A program made the position numbers and the translations under genes. From positions 5,270,001 through 5,334,000 of the forward strand of contig OZ257137.1 in assembly GCA_965279115.1 (NCBI GenBank): a stretch of 64,000 nucleotides of DNA, written 5' to 3'. The stretch comes from JAEUOS01 sp965279115 (lineage in GTDB: Bacteria; Pseudomonadota; Gammaproteobacteria; Burkholderiales; JAEUOS01). The notes beneath the pieces are model-generated. The model saw only the letters and a program-made list of their open reading frames with translations, was not told the origin of the DNA and searched no databases. Positions 8,867 to 18,446 of the stretch are shown piece by piece. Position 1 is the first letter of the stretch; every line of letters begins with the position of its first letter.

Positions 8867-9697
8867 ATGAAGCAGGAAGCCATGCGGTATGAAACCATCC
8901 AGGTTGCGCCACTGACCCCCAACATCGGCGCGGAAATCGGCGGCATAGACCTGGCGATTCCGCTTTCGGAGCAGCAATTCAACGAAATACACCAGGCGCT
9001 GATGCGCCACCTGGTGATCTTTTTCCGCGACCAGAAACTGACCACCGACCAGCACAAGGCCTTCGGGCGGCGCTTCGGCGAACTGCACATCCATCCGGTG
9101 GTGGGCATGCGCGAACATCCGGAGGTCATCGAGATCATGGCCGACGAAAACTCCACCTACATCGCCGGCGAGGTATGGCATGCGGACGTGACCTGCGATC
9201 CGGAGCCGCCGATGGGGTCCATCCTCTACATCCACACCACGCCCGACAACGGCGGCGGTGACACCCTGTTCGCCAACATGTACCGCGCCTACGAGACCCT
9301 TTCGGAGCCGGTGCGGCGCATTATCGACGGGCTCAGCGCCGTGCATGACGGCGAGCGTGTCTATCGCGTCCGGCAGGGGCGCACGGAAAATCGCGACTAT
9401 CCGCGCTCCGAGCATCCGGTGGTGCGCACCCATCCGGTCACCGGGCGCAAGGCGCTTTATGTCAACCGCAATTTCACCTCGCACATCACCGGGATGTCGC
9501 GGCTGGAAAGCGACGCGCTGCTCGGGATGCTATACAGCCATTCGGAGCGGGACGACATGAAGTGCCGCTTCAAGTGGCGGCCCAACTCGATCGCATTCTG
9601 GGACAACCGCTGCGCGATGCACCAGGCGATGTGGGACTACTACCCGCAAAAGCGTTACGGGCAGCGCGTCACGATCGCGGGTGAAAAGCCATACTGA
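8867..9697 (+). CDS. TauD/TfdA-family Fe(II)/2-oxoglutarate dioxygenase
   Basis: A 276-residue cytoplasmic dioxygenase. The iron facial triad is visible as WHADVT (His105, Asp107) and MHQAMWDYYP (His about 251). The 2-oxoglutarate-binding Arg is in the C-terminal KRYGQRVTIAG segment. The N-terminal NIGAEIGGIDL and RHLVIFFRDQKLT are typical of the family, which includes taurine dioxygenase and 2,4-D/2-oxoglutarate dioxygenase. AAGGAG lies 8 bases before the ATG. It sits between two Bug receptor genes with short gaps (63 and 85 bases), so oxidation of an imported organic acid or sulfonate is likely. The exact substrate is not known. Confidence 0.9.
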   Translation: MKQEAMRYETIQVAPLTPNIGAEIGGIDLAIPLSEQQFNEIHQALMRHLVIFFRDQKLTTDQHKAFGRRFGELHIHPVVGMREHPEVIEIMADENSTYIAGEVWHADVTCDPEPPMGSILYIHTTPDNGGGDTLFANMYRAYETLSEPVRRIIDGLSAVHDGERVYRVRQGRTENRDYPRSEHPVVRTHPVTGRKALYVNRNFTSHITGMSRLESDALLGMLYSHSERDDMKCRFKWRPNSIAFWDNRCAMHQAMWDYYPQKRYGQRVTIAGEKPY

Positions 9698-9782
9698 GCG
9701 CCGCTCTGCGCACCGCGGCGCGCCCTCGGCGAGACGGGAATTTGGGCAACAATACGGCCGAAGTCCCAGCCGAGGAGAGAAC

Positions 9783-10775
9783 ATGCAGTCCATGACCGTG
9801 CGCGCGCTTCGCGTGTCGACCTTGTTTGCCGGTGTGGTGTTGGCGTTGATGTCGCCGCACGCATTCAGCCAGGGGGCCGGCGCATGGCCCAACCGCCCCG
9901 TCACCATCGTGTCGCCCTACAACCCGGGCGGCACCAACGATGTGCCCGCGCGCATTCTCGCCGACGGTTACCAGCGCATTTTCGGGCAGAGCTTCATCGT
10001 CAAGAACGTGCCGGGCGCCGCCGGCATCGTCGGCTCCAACCAGGTGATGACAGCCCCGGCGGACGGCTACACGCTGCTGTCGACCAACAACGGCGCGATG
10101 GTGGTACAGGCGGTGCTCAAGAGCCCGCCGCCCTATGACCCGGTGAAGAGCTTCACACCGATCGCCAAGGCGGTGGACGCCTATGCGTTTGTCGGCGTGA
10201 CCGGTGACCTGCCTGCCAAGTCGGTGGGGGACCTGATTGCGCTGGCCAAGCAATCGCCCGGGCAGCTCAACTTCAGTTCGGCCGGCATCGGTTCCTACGG
10301 TCATTTCCTGGGCGAGTACTTCAAGCTGCTCACCGGCACCGACATCGTCCACATACCAGGCAAGGGCAGCGCGGCGGCCGTGATGGAACTCAAGGCCGGG
10401 CGCATCCAGGTGATGTTCGACCCGCTGGTGTTGCCGCAAGCCGCGGACGGGCGCATCAGGGTGCTGGCGGTGGTGGGCAAGTCGCGCCTGCCAAACTTGC
10501 CGCAGATTCCCACCATGAAGGAAGCCGGCGGGCCGGACATCGGGCTGACCGGCTGGTTCGGCTTGTTCGGCCCCGCCAACCTGCCGCAGGAAGTAGTGAG
10601 CAAGCTGGAAGCGGCCACCGAGAAAGTGCTCGCCGATCCGGACACCCGCAAGAAACTGCAGGACCTGGGCATTCCCGTGAACGTGCTGGTCGGCCAGCAG
10701 TTCCGTGCCCGGGTGGAGGAGGACTACAAGCTGCTTTCCGACGTGAAGACGCGGGCGAAGATGTCGGTCGAGTAA
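9783..10775 (+). CDS. Bug-family TTT transporter substrate-binding receptor
   Basis: A 330-residue periplasmic binding protein. Signal peptide through PHAFSQG, then WPNRPVTIVSPYNPGG, NVPGAAGIVGSNQVM, APADGYTLLST and VHIPGKGSAAAVMELKAG. In the usual HxPYKG motif the Tyr is replaced by Gly (HIPGKG), a minor departure. A GAGGAGAG site precedes ATG 9783. It follows the TauD-type gene on the same strand and is probably co-transcribed with it and with the first Bug gene, giving two receptors for one enzyme. That arrangement would suit two related substrates or a recent duplication, although the two receptors are not close in sequence. Confidence 0.9.
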   Translation: MQSMTVRALRVSTLFAGVVLALMSPHAFSQGAGAWPNRPVTIVSPYNPGGTNDVPARILADGYQRIFGQSFIVKNVPGAAGIVGSNQVMTAPADGYTLLSTNNGAMVVQAVLKSPPPYDPVKSFTPIAKAVDAYAFVGVTGDLPAKSVGDLIALAKQSPGQLNFSSAGIGSYGHFLGEYFKLLTGTDIVHIPGKGSAAAVMELKAGRIQVMFDPLVLPQAADGRIRVLAVVGKSRLPNLPQIPTMKEAGGPDIGLTGWFGLFGPANLPQEVVSKLEAATEKVLADPDTRKKLQDLGIPVNVLVGQQFRARVEEDYKLLSDVKTRAKMSVE

Positions 10776-10866
10776 GGCCGAAAGGCCCGTTTCCCGACAC
10801 GGCACGCGGCAGCGGCGTGTCGGTTGCCGAACCGACGCGGGGTTCTGTCTTCGCCAGACTCGCGCG

Positions 10867-12267
10867 ATGGAACCCTCCGCCACGCGCACCGAAACCGACA
10901 GCTTCGGCCCGATTGAAGTGCCTGCCGAGGCCTTGTGGGGAGCCCAGACCGAACGCAGCCGGCGCTTTTTCGCCATCGGCGACCAGCGCATGCCTGTCGC
11001 GATCGTCCATGCCCTGGCCGGGATCAAGCGCGCGGCGGCCGAGGTCAATCATGAGCTGGGGTTGCTGGAAGCGCACAAGGCGGATGCGATCGGCGCGGCT
11101 GCGGCGCGGGTGGCCGCGGGCGAGTTCGACCGCGAGTTTCCGCTCTCGGTCTGGCAGACCGGTTCCGGCACCCAGACCAACATGAATGTCAACGAGGTCA
11201 TCGCCAAGCTCGCTTCACGGGCATTGGCCGCCACGCAAGTCGGCGCATGCTCGATCCACCCGAACGACGATGTCAACCGCGGGCAGTCATCGAACGACGT
11301 TTTTCCGACCGCCATGCATGTCGCGGCGATCCTGGCAGTAGTGCCGCTCCTGGCAGCCCTGGCGTCGCTGCGCGCAGCGCTGGTGCGAAAGTCCCTGGCG
11401 TTCCGCGACATCGTCAAGGTAGGCCGCACCCACCTGCAGGACGCCACGCCGGTCACGCTCGGGCAGGAGTTCGGCGGCTACGAGGCGCAACTGGCGATCG
11501 CCGAGTCCGCATTGCGCCAGTCATTGCCCGCGGTGCACGCGTTGGCCATCGGCGGCACGGCGGTCGGCACTGGAATGAACACCCATGCGGAATTCGGCAC
11601 CCGGGTAGCGTCGCGGCTGGCCAGCCGGCTCGGGCACCCGTTCGCGGTAGCGAACAACCTGTTCGCGGCAATGGCGGGCCATGAGGCGCTGGTGGGCCTG
11701 CACGGCGCACTGCGCATGCTTGCCATCGCCCTTACGAAGATCGCCAACGACATCCGCCTGATGGGCAGCGGGCCGCGTGCGGGACTGGGCGAACTGAAAC
11801 TGCCGGCCAACGAGCCCGGCAGCTCCATCATGCCGGGCAAGGTCAACCCGACCCAGGTCGAGGCGCTGACCATGGTGTGCGCGCAGGTGATGGGGCATGA
11901 CGTGGCCATCGGCATCGCGGCAGCCCAGGGGCAGCTCGAGCTCAACGTCTACAAGCCGTTGATCGCCCATGACGTCCTGGACAGCCTGACCTTGTTGTCA
12001 GATGCGATGCGGAGCTTCGCCGTGCACTGCGTTGATGGAATCGCTGCTGATACGCAGCGGACCAGCGAGCTGCTGGCCCGGTCGCTGATGCTGGTCACCG
12101 CGCTGGTACCGCATATCGGCTACGACCGCGCCGCCGCGATCGCCCGTAGCGCCAGTGCCGGAGGAATCAGCCTGCGTGAGGCGGCGATCGCGTCCGGCAG
12201 TGTCAGTGCGGATGAATTCGACGCGTGGGTACGTCCCGGCGCCATGTTGGCGCCCTCAGTTTCCTGA
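10867..12267 (+). CDS. fumC: Fumarate hydratase class II
   Basis: FumC interconverts fumarate and L-malate in the TCA cycle and needs no iron-sulfur cluster. The 466-residue product has the fumarase/aspartase signature GSSIMPGKVNP (about 317-327), the N-terminal TETDSFGPIEVPAEALWGAQT, VWQTGSGTQTNMNVNEV and the catalytic THLQDATPVTLGQEFGGY loop. ATG 10867 was chosen by homology; upstream is GC-rich with hairpins (for example CCGACACG at 10794-10801 pairing with 10816-10823) but no strong ribosome site. It is intact and full length. Its stop overlaps the 3' end of the small gene on the other strand by 12 bases. Confidence 0.93.
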   Translation: MEPSATRTETDSFGPIEVPAEALWGAQTERSRRFFAIGDQRMPVAIVHALAGIKRAAAEVNHELGLLEAHKADAIGAAAARVAAGEFDREFPLSVWQTGSGTQTNMNVNEVIAKLASRALAATQVGACSIHPNDDVNRGQSSNDVFPTAMHVAAILAVVPLLAALASLRAALVRKSLAFRDIVKVGRTHLQDATPVTLGQEFGGYEAQLAIAESALRQSLPAVHALAIGGTAVGTGMNTHAEFGTRVASRLASRLGHPFAVANNLFAAMAGHEALVGLHGALRMLAIALTKIANDIRLMGSGPRAGLGELKLPANEPGSSIMPGKVNPTQVEALTMVCAQVMGHDVAIGIAAAQGQLELNVYKPLIAHDVLDSLTLLSDAMRSFAVHCVDGIAADTQRTSELLARSLMLVTALVPHIGYDRAAAIARSASAGGISLREAAIASGSVSADEFDAWVRPGAMLAPSVS

Positions 12268-12459
12268 GCGACGGGCAGTCATGTCCGCGCCGGCCGGACT
12301 GTCCGAAACGTAGTGCTCGGTGCGCGACTCGGGGATGATTTGCGGCCGCAACATGCGCGCTCCCGCGGCGGCTTCGGCGCTCATGGCGAAGCGGGTTTCA
12401 AGCTTCTGGCCGGTTTCGGGGTCTATATGGGTGTAGCGGTGCTTGATCAGTAACCTCAT
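12256..12459 (-). CDS. Conserved-looking small protein of unknown function (67 aa)
   Basis: The ATG at 12459 has GGAG eight bases upstream. The product begins MRLLIKHRYTHIDPETGQKL and ends in a polar tail. The opening (basic strand, then YTHIDPETG, then a conserved TRFAMSAEAA) resembles small orphan proteins I associate with Burkholderiales genomes, but I cannot name a function. No membrane segment, signal or cysteine is present. It overlaps the fumC 3' end tail-to-tail by 12 bases and lies just downstream of the histidine kinase pseudogene on the same strand. Confidence 0.5.
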   Translation of the reverse strand: MRLLIKHRYTHIDPETGQKLETRFAMSAEAAAGARMLRPQIIPESRTEHYVSDSPAGADMTARRSGN

Positions 12460-12594
12460 GGCCTGGCTCCGGTGCATGCGTCGAAATGTGCAACCACGAC
12501 AGTTGACCGCAGCCCCGATCTCGCGTCCGTGCGCTGGATCACGTGCCTTCGCACTTCTTCATTTGCGAAGTTGCCGGGAAAGTTCGTGGCCCGG

Positions 12595-14607
12595 CTATTG
12601 CGCCTGCTGCGGTGCCGGCGTCGTCGCGAGGTTGTCTGCCAGGCGCTGCAACGTCGCGCAGAAGTTCGCGACATCGACGGTCTTGACGATCAGTTCGCGG
12701 ACGCCGGCCTCCTTGGCATGGGATAGCAGAGTCTCATCAATGAAGCCCGAGACGATGGCCACCGGCAGGTCGGCGCGAATCCCGCGCACGGCGCGCGCGA
12801 CATCCAGGCCGGACAGGTAGGGCATGTTGTAGTCGGTCACCACCAGAGCGAAGGCCGCGGGATCGCAGCGCAACAAGTCAATGGCGGCGCTTGCATCGGT
12901 AAAGCCGCTGACGACGAAGTTGCGGCGTTCCAGCAGGCGCGTCACCAGCAGCACCATCCCGTCATCGTCGTCGATGTAAAGCAGGCGCCGTCCCGCGCCG
13001 TCGGTGCGTACCGCGCCCGCACTGCCGTCCATCCCGGCCCTCAGCGACGGATGGGTTCGGGCCGGCGCGGCCGGGAGATAGATGGTGAAGGTGCTGCCTT
13101 TCGCCGGCTCGCTGGCGACCATGATCGCGCCTTCGTGGGCATGCACGATGCCGCGCACCACCGCCAAGCCCAGGCCGGTGCCTTCGCCAATCGGCTTGGT
13201 GGTGAAAAAGGGTTCGAATATCCGCGCCAGGGTGGCTTCATCCATGCCCGGCCCGCCATCCTTGATGGTCAATCGCACGGTAAGGTCCGGGCGCGACAAG
13301 TGCATCGCGCGCAGCGCCGGCGAGGTCTTGGCAAACACGGCGTCCAGGATCACGGTGTCGAGGCGGATATCGATCGTTTGCAGGGCGGATCCCGCGGCCT
13401 GCATGGCATTGGTGCCAAGGTTGAGCAGCGCCTGCTCGATCTGGGTTGCATCCGCGAGCACTTCCGGGACGTTGGCATCGCAGCCAACGCTGATCTGCAC
13501 GCGCGCCGGGTAGGTGGCGCGCATCAGGCGCACCGATTCCTCGATGACCGGTTGCAGGGAGATGCGCTTGCGCTCCATCGGCTGGCGGCGACTGAAGGAG
13601 AGGATCTGCTGCACCAGGTCGCGCGCCCGGCGCGCGGCCCGGCGGATTTCCTCGATGCTTTTTTGCGCCACGGGGTTGCCGGCGGTGTCGTCGATGGCCA
13701 GGTCGACATTGCCGAGAATGGTGGCGATGATGTTGTTGAAGTCATGGGCGATGCCTCCCGCCAGGGTGCCGATGGCTTCCATCTTCTGCGACTCGCGCAG
13801 TTGCCCCTCCAGCGAAAGCCGCAGCGCTTCGGCATGCTTGTTTTCCGTGATGTCGCGGGCGATTTTCGATGCGCCGACCACCGTGCCATTTTTGTCCAGG
13901 ATCGGCGAGATCGTGGCGGAAACGTCGATCAGGCGCCCGTCGCGGTGCCGGCGAACGGTCTCGAAGTGCTCGACCCGTTCCCCGCGGGTCAGGCGCGCGA
14001 GGATGATGGCCTCCTCGTCCGGGCGGTCCACCGGGATGATGAATGACATGGTCATTCCGATGGCCTCGACGGCCGTGTAGCCGAACAGCTTCTCCGCACC
14101 CGGGTTCCAGCTCTTGATGACGCCGGCGAGCGATTTGGAAATGATGGCGTCCTCGCTCGCCTCGACAATCGCCTTGAACTCGCGCAGCACCAGGGCGGCT
14201 TCGTGATGTGCGGTGATGTCGCGGATGTTGCACTGGATGACCTTGACGCCTTCGCAGTCGTAGGAATTGCTCACGAACTCGACCGCAATCTACTTTCCGG
14301 CCTGGGTCTTGAGCGGCAGGTCTTCGTAGCGCACGTAGCCCTTGTCCTGCAGGACCGCGAACATCTCCTTGCTTTGCGCGATGTCCGCGAAGGCACCCAC
14401 CTCCCACAGCTTCTTGCCGAGGAATTCGCTGTGCGAGTAGCCTAGCATTTCCACCAGGTAGGGGTTGACGTCCTCGATCTGCGCCGTCTCCGCGTTCAAC
14501 AGCAGGATGCCGTCGCGTGCGGTTTCGAACAGGCGGCGATAGCGGGCCTCCGAAACCCGCAACGCCTCACGCGCCTGCTGGTCGGATGGGTCGGGAGGAA
14601 CAGACAT
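12595..14607 (-). pseudogene. Hybrid sensor histidine kinase (PAS-PAS-HisKA-HATPase-REC), interrupted by an amber codon
   Basis: Read from ATG 14607 the protein starts with a PAS domain (SEARYRRLFETARDGILLLN) but meets TAG at 14290-14292, codon 106, at KTQAGK. The same frame continues directly with VEFVSNSYDCEGVKVIQCNIRDIT, the normal end of a PAS/PAC unit. Next come a second PAS domain, the phospho-acceptor helix GGIAHDFNNIIATILGN, an ATPase domain (NLGTNAMQAA, GGPGMDEATLARIFEPFFTT, GTGLGLAVVRGI) and a C-terminal receiver with acidic pocket YIDDDDG and phospho-acceptor in VVTDYNMPY. Read through: 670 codons. No transmembrane segment, so it was a cytoplasmic sensor. A truncated kinase could restart inside the second half, lacking the first PAS. 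It is divergent from folE. Confidence 0.8.
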
Positions 14608-14710
14608 TTGCAGGCAAGCATCGGCCCGTGCGGCCGCGAGGTCTGTGCGATTCCGAACATTCAAGTTGGATTCCCCGGGCGATCGGTGCCGCATCAAGGG
14701 ATGCGTTCGC

Positions 14711-14724
14711 GTGCGCTACCGCAC
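14711..14724. promoter_or_regulatory. Palindrome GTGCG-CTAC-CGCAC, candidate operator
   Basis: A perfect inverted repeat with the same arms as the one at 4157-4170, in the 209-base region between the divergent histidine kinase pseudogene (start 14607) and folE (start 14817). The match to the copy beside the Crp-like pseudogene suggests a shared regulator, but no binding protein is identified. Confidence 0.35.
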
Positions 14725-14816
14725 AGCCGGGGCATGTGTCGCAGCGGTAGCTTGTAAAGCTGCACGTGGCGTTGCCTTGCCATTTGTGTCTGGCAATCAT
14801 TCGGGAGAACGTCGGC

Positions 14817-15389
14817 ATGGCAGTGAACACGGAAAAAGTCGCCGCACTTATGCACCAGTTGCTGGTTGAACTCGGCGAGGACCCGCTGCGCGAAGGCTTG
14901 CAGAAGACGCCCGACAGGGTCGCCAAGGCCTACGACTTCCTCACCTCAGGCTATCGCACCGACCTCACAACCTTGATCAACGGCGCGATATTCACGCAGA
15001 AGACCAACAGCATGGTCATCGTCAAGAACATCGAGGTGTACAGCCTGTGCGAGCACCACATGCTGCCGTTTTTCGGCCGCTGCCACATCGGCTACATACC
15101 CACCGGCCGGGTGTTCGGCGTGAGCAAGCTGGCCCGCGTGGTCGACATGTATGCGCGGCGCCTGCAGTTGCAGGAACGCCTCACCGAGCAGATCTCGCAG
15201 GCGGTGATGGAAACCATCGGCGCGCAGGGCGTCGGGGTGATGATCGAGGCGCGGCACCTGTGCATGATGATGCGCGGCGTAGAAAAGCAGAACTCGGTGA
15301 TGATCACCTCGTCGGTGGCTGGCAGCTTTCACGACTCCGCCGCGACCCGCGAGGAGTTTCTCGGCCTGATCGGCAATCGTTCTTCATGA
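14817..15389 (+). CDS. folE: GTP cyclohydrolase I (FolE1)
   Basis: FolE converts GTP to 7,8-dihydroneopterin triphosphate, the first step of folate and pterin synthesis, as a homodecamer in the cytoplasm. The 190-residue product has the zinc ligands in YSLCEHHMLPFFG (Cys and His near 78-81) and RHLCMMMRG (Cys about 148), the signature GYIPTGRVFGVSKLARVVD and the C-terminal SVMITSSVAGSF. GGGAGA precedes ATG 14817. Intact and of normal length. The flavin reductase gene follows after 37 bases on the same strand, so the two may be co-transcribed. Confidence 0.95.
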   Translation: MAVNTEKVAALMHQLLVELGEDPLREGLQKTPDRVAKAYDFLTSGYRTDLTTLINGAIFTQKTNSMVIVKNIEVYSLCEHHMLPFFGRCHIGYIPTGRVFGVSKLARVVDMYARRLQLQERLTEQISQAVMETIGAQGVGVMIEARHLCMMMRGVEKQNSVMITSSVAGSFHDSAATREEFLGLIGNRSS

Positions 15390-15426
15390 AGCGCGGGCCG
15401 ACCCACGCAATCAACCTGGAGGCGGA

Positions 15427-16497
15427 ATGACGAAAATCCGCACCGGTCAGGCCCCTGCGGCGCTGACGAGCGCCGCATTCCACGAGCGCTTCATGGGACG
15501 CTTCTACGATCCGGCCTATGCGGTTGAAAGCGAGGCCATCGCGCGGCTTGAGCAGATCGCCTGGGAGGCAATGCAGGAAGGGCGCAAGGCGCCGATTACC
15601 CGGCAGGCCGGGCCCGGCTTCGCCGACCCGAACTACGAGGTGTCGGTGCAATGGCTGGACACCCGCTACCGGCTGACGGCGGCGCAGAGGCGCTGGGAAA
15701 ACCCTGCCACGCCCTCACGCGTGTTGCTGGTGTGCGGCAGTGCGCGCAACGACGGCACCTGCCCGGGCGAGATCTCCAAGACCTGGCGGCTGACGGAGAT
15801 CGCAAAGCATGTCGTCACCGGCCTGGGCATGGAAGCCGACGTGCTTGACCTGAGCCTCACGACCTCCGAGTACCGCCGCACCATCCAGCCCTGCAAGGGC
15901 TGCGTCTCGAGCGCCATGCCGTTGTGCCACTGGCCCTGCAGTTGCTACCCGAACCACGCGCTCGACCAGGCCGACGACTGGATGGCCGAAATCTACGAGC
16001 GCTGGGTCGCAGCCCATGCGGTGATCATCCTGGCGCCGACCTACTGGTACCAGTCGCCCAGCCCGCTTAAGCTGATGATCGACCGGATGGTGTGCGCCGA
16101 TGGCGGCAATCCCGATCCGACCACCACCCACGGCAAGCACCTGGCCGAAGCCAAGCGGCTTGAGGAAAAGGGATGGGATTTTCCCAAGCACGTTGCCGGC
16201 CGTGCCTTCGGCGTGGTGGTGCATGGGGATGTGGCCGGGGTGGAAGGGCACCGCCGCAGCCTCACCGACTGGCTTGAATGGATGGGCATGATCAATGCCG
16301 GCGCACCCGCCGGGCTGGACCGCTACATCGGCTACTACGGGGCCTACTGCGACAGCCATGCCGCGCTGGACCAGGACCTCGCCGTGCAGGAAGAGGTGCG
16401 CAACGTCGCGCGCAGCGTGGCCGCGGCGGTCAGGGAATTGCGGGCCGGCGGCCTGCACCGGCGCGACGCGAACATCAAATGGCCGCGCCCGAAATGA
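15427..16497 (+). CDS. NADPH-dependent FMN reductase / flavodoxin-fold protein with a Cys-rich loop
   Basis: A 356-residue protein. An N-terminal extension of about 100 residues precedes a flavodoxin-like FMN-binding fold that starts SRVLLVCGSARNDGTCPGE (about 98-116). It includes the second loop VIILAPTYWYQSPSPLKLMIDR, which lines the flavin in NADPH-dependent FMN reductases. A dense cysteine run, PCKGCVSSAMPLCHWPCSC, follows the second strand. It could bind metal or an iron-sulfur centre, as in iron-sulfur flavoproteins, or be redox-active. No signal peptide. Role unknown, perhaps reduction of quinones or xenobiotics. GGAGGCGGA precedes the ATG. The stop overlaps the protease start (ATGA at 16494-16497). 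Confidence 0.82.
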   Translation: MTKIRTGQAPAALTSAAFHERFMGRFYDPAYAVESEAIARLEQIAWEAMQEGRKAPITRQAGPGFADPNYEVSVQWLDTRYRLTAAQRRWENPATPSRVLLVCGSARNDGTCPGEISKTWRLTEIAKHVVTGLGMEADVLDLSLTTSEYRRTIQPCKGCVSSAMPLCHWPCSCYPNHALDQADDWMAEIYERWVAAHAVIILAPTYWYQSPSPLKLMIDRMVCADGGNPDPTTTHGKHLAEAKRLEEKGWDFPKHVAGRAFGVVVHGDVAGVEGHRRSLTDWLEWMGMINAGAPAGLDRYIGYYGAYCDSHAALDQDLAVQEEVRNVARSVAAAVRELRAGGLHRRDANIKWPRPK

Positions 16498-17357
16498 CAC
16501 CTGCCTCCCGCTGCATGAATCCGCAGCCGTCGCGGCAGGTCCGGCGGGTCCGGAAACGCTTCTGGCTGGCCTGCCTGGCGATGGCCCTGGCGGCGTGCCC
16601 GGCCCTGTCACAGGAGGGCGGTGTCAGCGTCAGGAAACCATCGCAGTTGAGCAAACTCGTACCTGCCGCCGACCTGGAAAAAGCCGCCGCGCAACAGTAC
16701 GAAAAGCTCAAGCAGGATGCCCGTGCCAAGGGGATCCTTGCCGGCGCCGGCGATCCCGAGTTGCTGCGGGTGCGGGCGGTGGCGCAGCGGATCATGCCCT
16801 TCGCCGCCAAGTGGAATCCGCGCGCCGCTGAATGGAAATGGGAAATCAACCTCCTGCGCAGTCCGGAGACCAACGCTTTTTGCATGCCCGGCGGAAAGAT
16901 CGCCTTTTATTCAGGCATTGTCGAAAAGCTGAAATTGAGCGATGACGAGATCGGCATCGTGATGGGCCATGAGATGAGTCACGCCTTGCGCGAGCACTCC
17001 CGTGCACAGGTGGCGCAGCAGACGGCCAGCAGCCTGGGCGCCAGCCTGTTGTCGAAGCTGCTTGGTCTGGGCGATACCGGCAATGCCGTTCTCGGCGCTT
17101 CGGTCAACCTGCTCGGGCTGCGCTTCTCGCGCGACGACGAGACCGAGGCCGACGCTGTCGGCCTGGAACTGGCCGCGCGCGCCGGCTACGATCCGCGCGC
17201 CGGCGTGACACTGTGGCAGAAGATGCAGGCGGCACGCCAGGGCGGGGCGCCGCCGCAATGGATGTCTTCCCACCCCGCAGACGACAACCGGGTCGAGGAG
17301 ATCCGCCGGCACCTGCCGGAGGTGATGCCTCTTTACGAGCAAGCACGGCGCCGCTGA
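16494..17357 (+). CDS. M48-family metalloprotease, exported lipoprotein
   Basis: A 287-residue zinc protease. The N-terminus has a basic region, a hydrophobic stretch LACLAMALAAC that could be a lipobox (LAAC) or Sec signal, then a mature domain with the zinc-binding helix GHEMSHALREHSR (HExxH near residue 160) and the third ligand in DDETEADAVGLELAARAGY. This is the HtpX/Oma1-related M48B/C architecture without membrane domains, like YcaL and LoiP, which degrade misfolded outer-membrane proteins. The start ATG 16494 overlaps the stop of the flavin reductase gene (ATGA), giving translational coupling; an in-frame ATG at 16515 is the alternative. It converges with the Crp-like gene ending at 17423. 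Confidence 0.88.
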   Translation: MTPASRCMNPQPSRQVRRVRKRFWLACLAMALAACPALSQEGGVSVRKPSQLSKLVPAADLEKAAAQQYEKLKQDARAKGILAGAGDPELLRVRAVAQRIMPFAAKWNPRAAEWKWEINLLRSPETNAFCMPGGKIAFYSGIVEKLKLSDDEIGIVMGHEMSHALREHSRAQVAQQTASSLGASLLSKLLGLGDTGNAVLGASVNLLGLRFSRDDETEADAVGLELAARAGYDPRAGVTLWQKMQAARQGGAPPQWMSSHPADDNRVEEIRRHLPEVMPLYEQARRR

Positions 17358-17422
17358 GCGGGGCGCGAGCCCCACGTCAGGCCGCAGACGGGGTCAGGCG
17401 CTTGCCTGGTCCCGGGCAGGCA

Positions 17423-18139
17423 TCATCGACCGTTCCACTGGCGCGGCGCGTTCACGGCCTTGATGTTGGGGTAGCAGTCGCATGCCGAAGCTTGCAGTGC
17501 AGCCGTATTGAGCAGACGCACGTTGCCGCGCGAATAGGCGATCAGGCCGCGACCCTGCAGGCTGCTGGCCGCGGCCGTCACACCCACGCGCCGCACACCC
17601 AGCATGTAGGCGAGAAACTCCTGGGTAAAGCGAAGGTCATGCGATGCGGCGCGGTTATGGGCGCTGAGCAGCCAGCGCGCCAGGCGCGCCTCGACGGTAT
17701 GAAACCGGTTGCAGACGGCGGTTTGCGCGACCTGGCCCATCAACGCATGGGTGAAATGGTGAAGAGCGGGGTTCCATGACCCGTGGTCCCTGAATTCCTT
17801 GAGCATGCGCGATGCGGCGATGCGGCTTGCGCTGCCGGCCACCTGAACCACGCTGCGGAATTGCGAGACGTTCAGGCCGAACGCAGTCGCGCCGCCGACC
17901 ACGCCCTCACGGGCGACAGTGGCCACCTCGGCTGCCTTGCCCGAACCATCCACGCCAAGCAGTGAAATCACGCTGTCATGGGGGAAATAGACATGCTGGA
18001 TCGGGGCGCCGGGTTCGTGCAGCACCTGGCCGAACGCAAGATCCACGTTTTCAATGTGCGGCTTGAGCCGCAAGGCGTTCGGGCTTGAAAGACCGGCAAG
18101 CAGGCGATTCTTGAGGGACGTCCGGTCGGTGGCTGGCAT
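17423..18139 (-). CDS. Crp/Fnr-family transcriptional regulator
   Basis: A 238-residue regulator. It has an N-terminal cNMP-type beta-barrel (FGQVLHEPGAPIQHVYFPHDSV), a long dimer helix with QTAVCNRFHTVEARLARWLL and a C-terminal helix-turn-helix (TQEFLAYMLGVRRVGVTAAAS). The Fnr N-terminal cysteine cluster is absent, so it does not sense oxygen through iron-sulfur. The ligand pocket does not show the canonical cAMP residues. It belongs to the same subfamily as the frameshifted gene at 3289-4096. ATG 18139 was chosen; a GTG at 18196 would add 19 residues, and neither has a strong ribosome site. The gene is divergent from the BisC-type gene, its likely target. Confidence 0.85.
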   Translation of the reverse strand: MPATDRTSLKNRLLAGLSSPNALRLKPHIENVDLAFGQVLHEPGAPIQHVYFPHDSVISLLGVDGSGKAAEVATVAREGVVGGATAFGLNVSQFRSVVQVAGSASRIAASRMLKEFRDHGSWNPALHHFTHALMGQVAQTAVCNRFHTVEARLARWLLSAHNRAASHDLRFTQEFLAYMLGVRRVGVTAAASSLQGRGLIAYSRGNVRLLNTAALQASACDCYPNIKAVNAPRQWNGR

Positions 18140-18212
18140 GACTTCGCGATTGAGTGCCGCCGGCCCCGCAGAATCGATTCCTGCGGGCGATGGCACGGCT
18201 TTCGCGGAGTAT

Positions 18213-18317
18213 AAAGACTTATATAAAACAATAACTTATGTTCGTTTTCGGACATACGGACGAGGTCAATGCCGGGGCTGCCGGCACTGTTTCGGGTGGT
18301 TGCGTTCGGTAGCGTAC
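18213..18317. promoter_or_regulatory. Divergent control region between the Crp-like and BisC-type genes
   Basis: The 307-base gap 18140-18446 contains an AT-rich patch (about 18210-18240) that stands out from the GC-rich surroundings and probably carries the promoters. Next to it is an inverted repeat ATGTTCG-TTTT-CGGACAT (18238-18255, one mismatch). Further on, GTTCG-GTAG-CGTAC (18304-18317) is an imperfect copy of the palindrome found at 4157 and 14711. Autoregulation by the Crp-like protein is the simplest guess. Confidence 0.4.
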
Positions 18318-18446
18318 AGACCAAATCCGGTGGTCCACAGGCCGATTTTTCGGACCCCGCCAGGAAGGGGCCGGCCCATTGGTTGACCTCGGGCCGCCCG
18401 ATGGTGCAGGATTCGCCCGGCCTGAACCTTCGCAATCGAGCAAACA

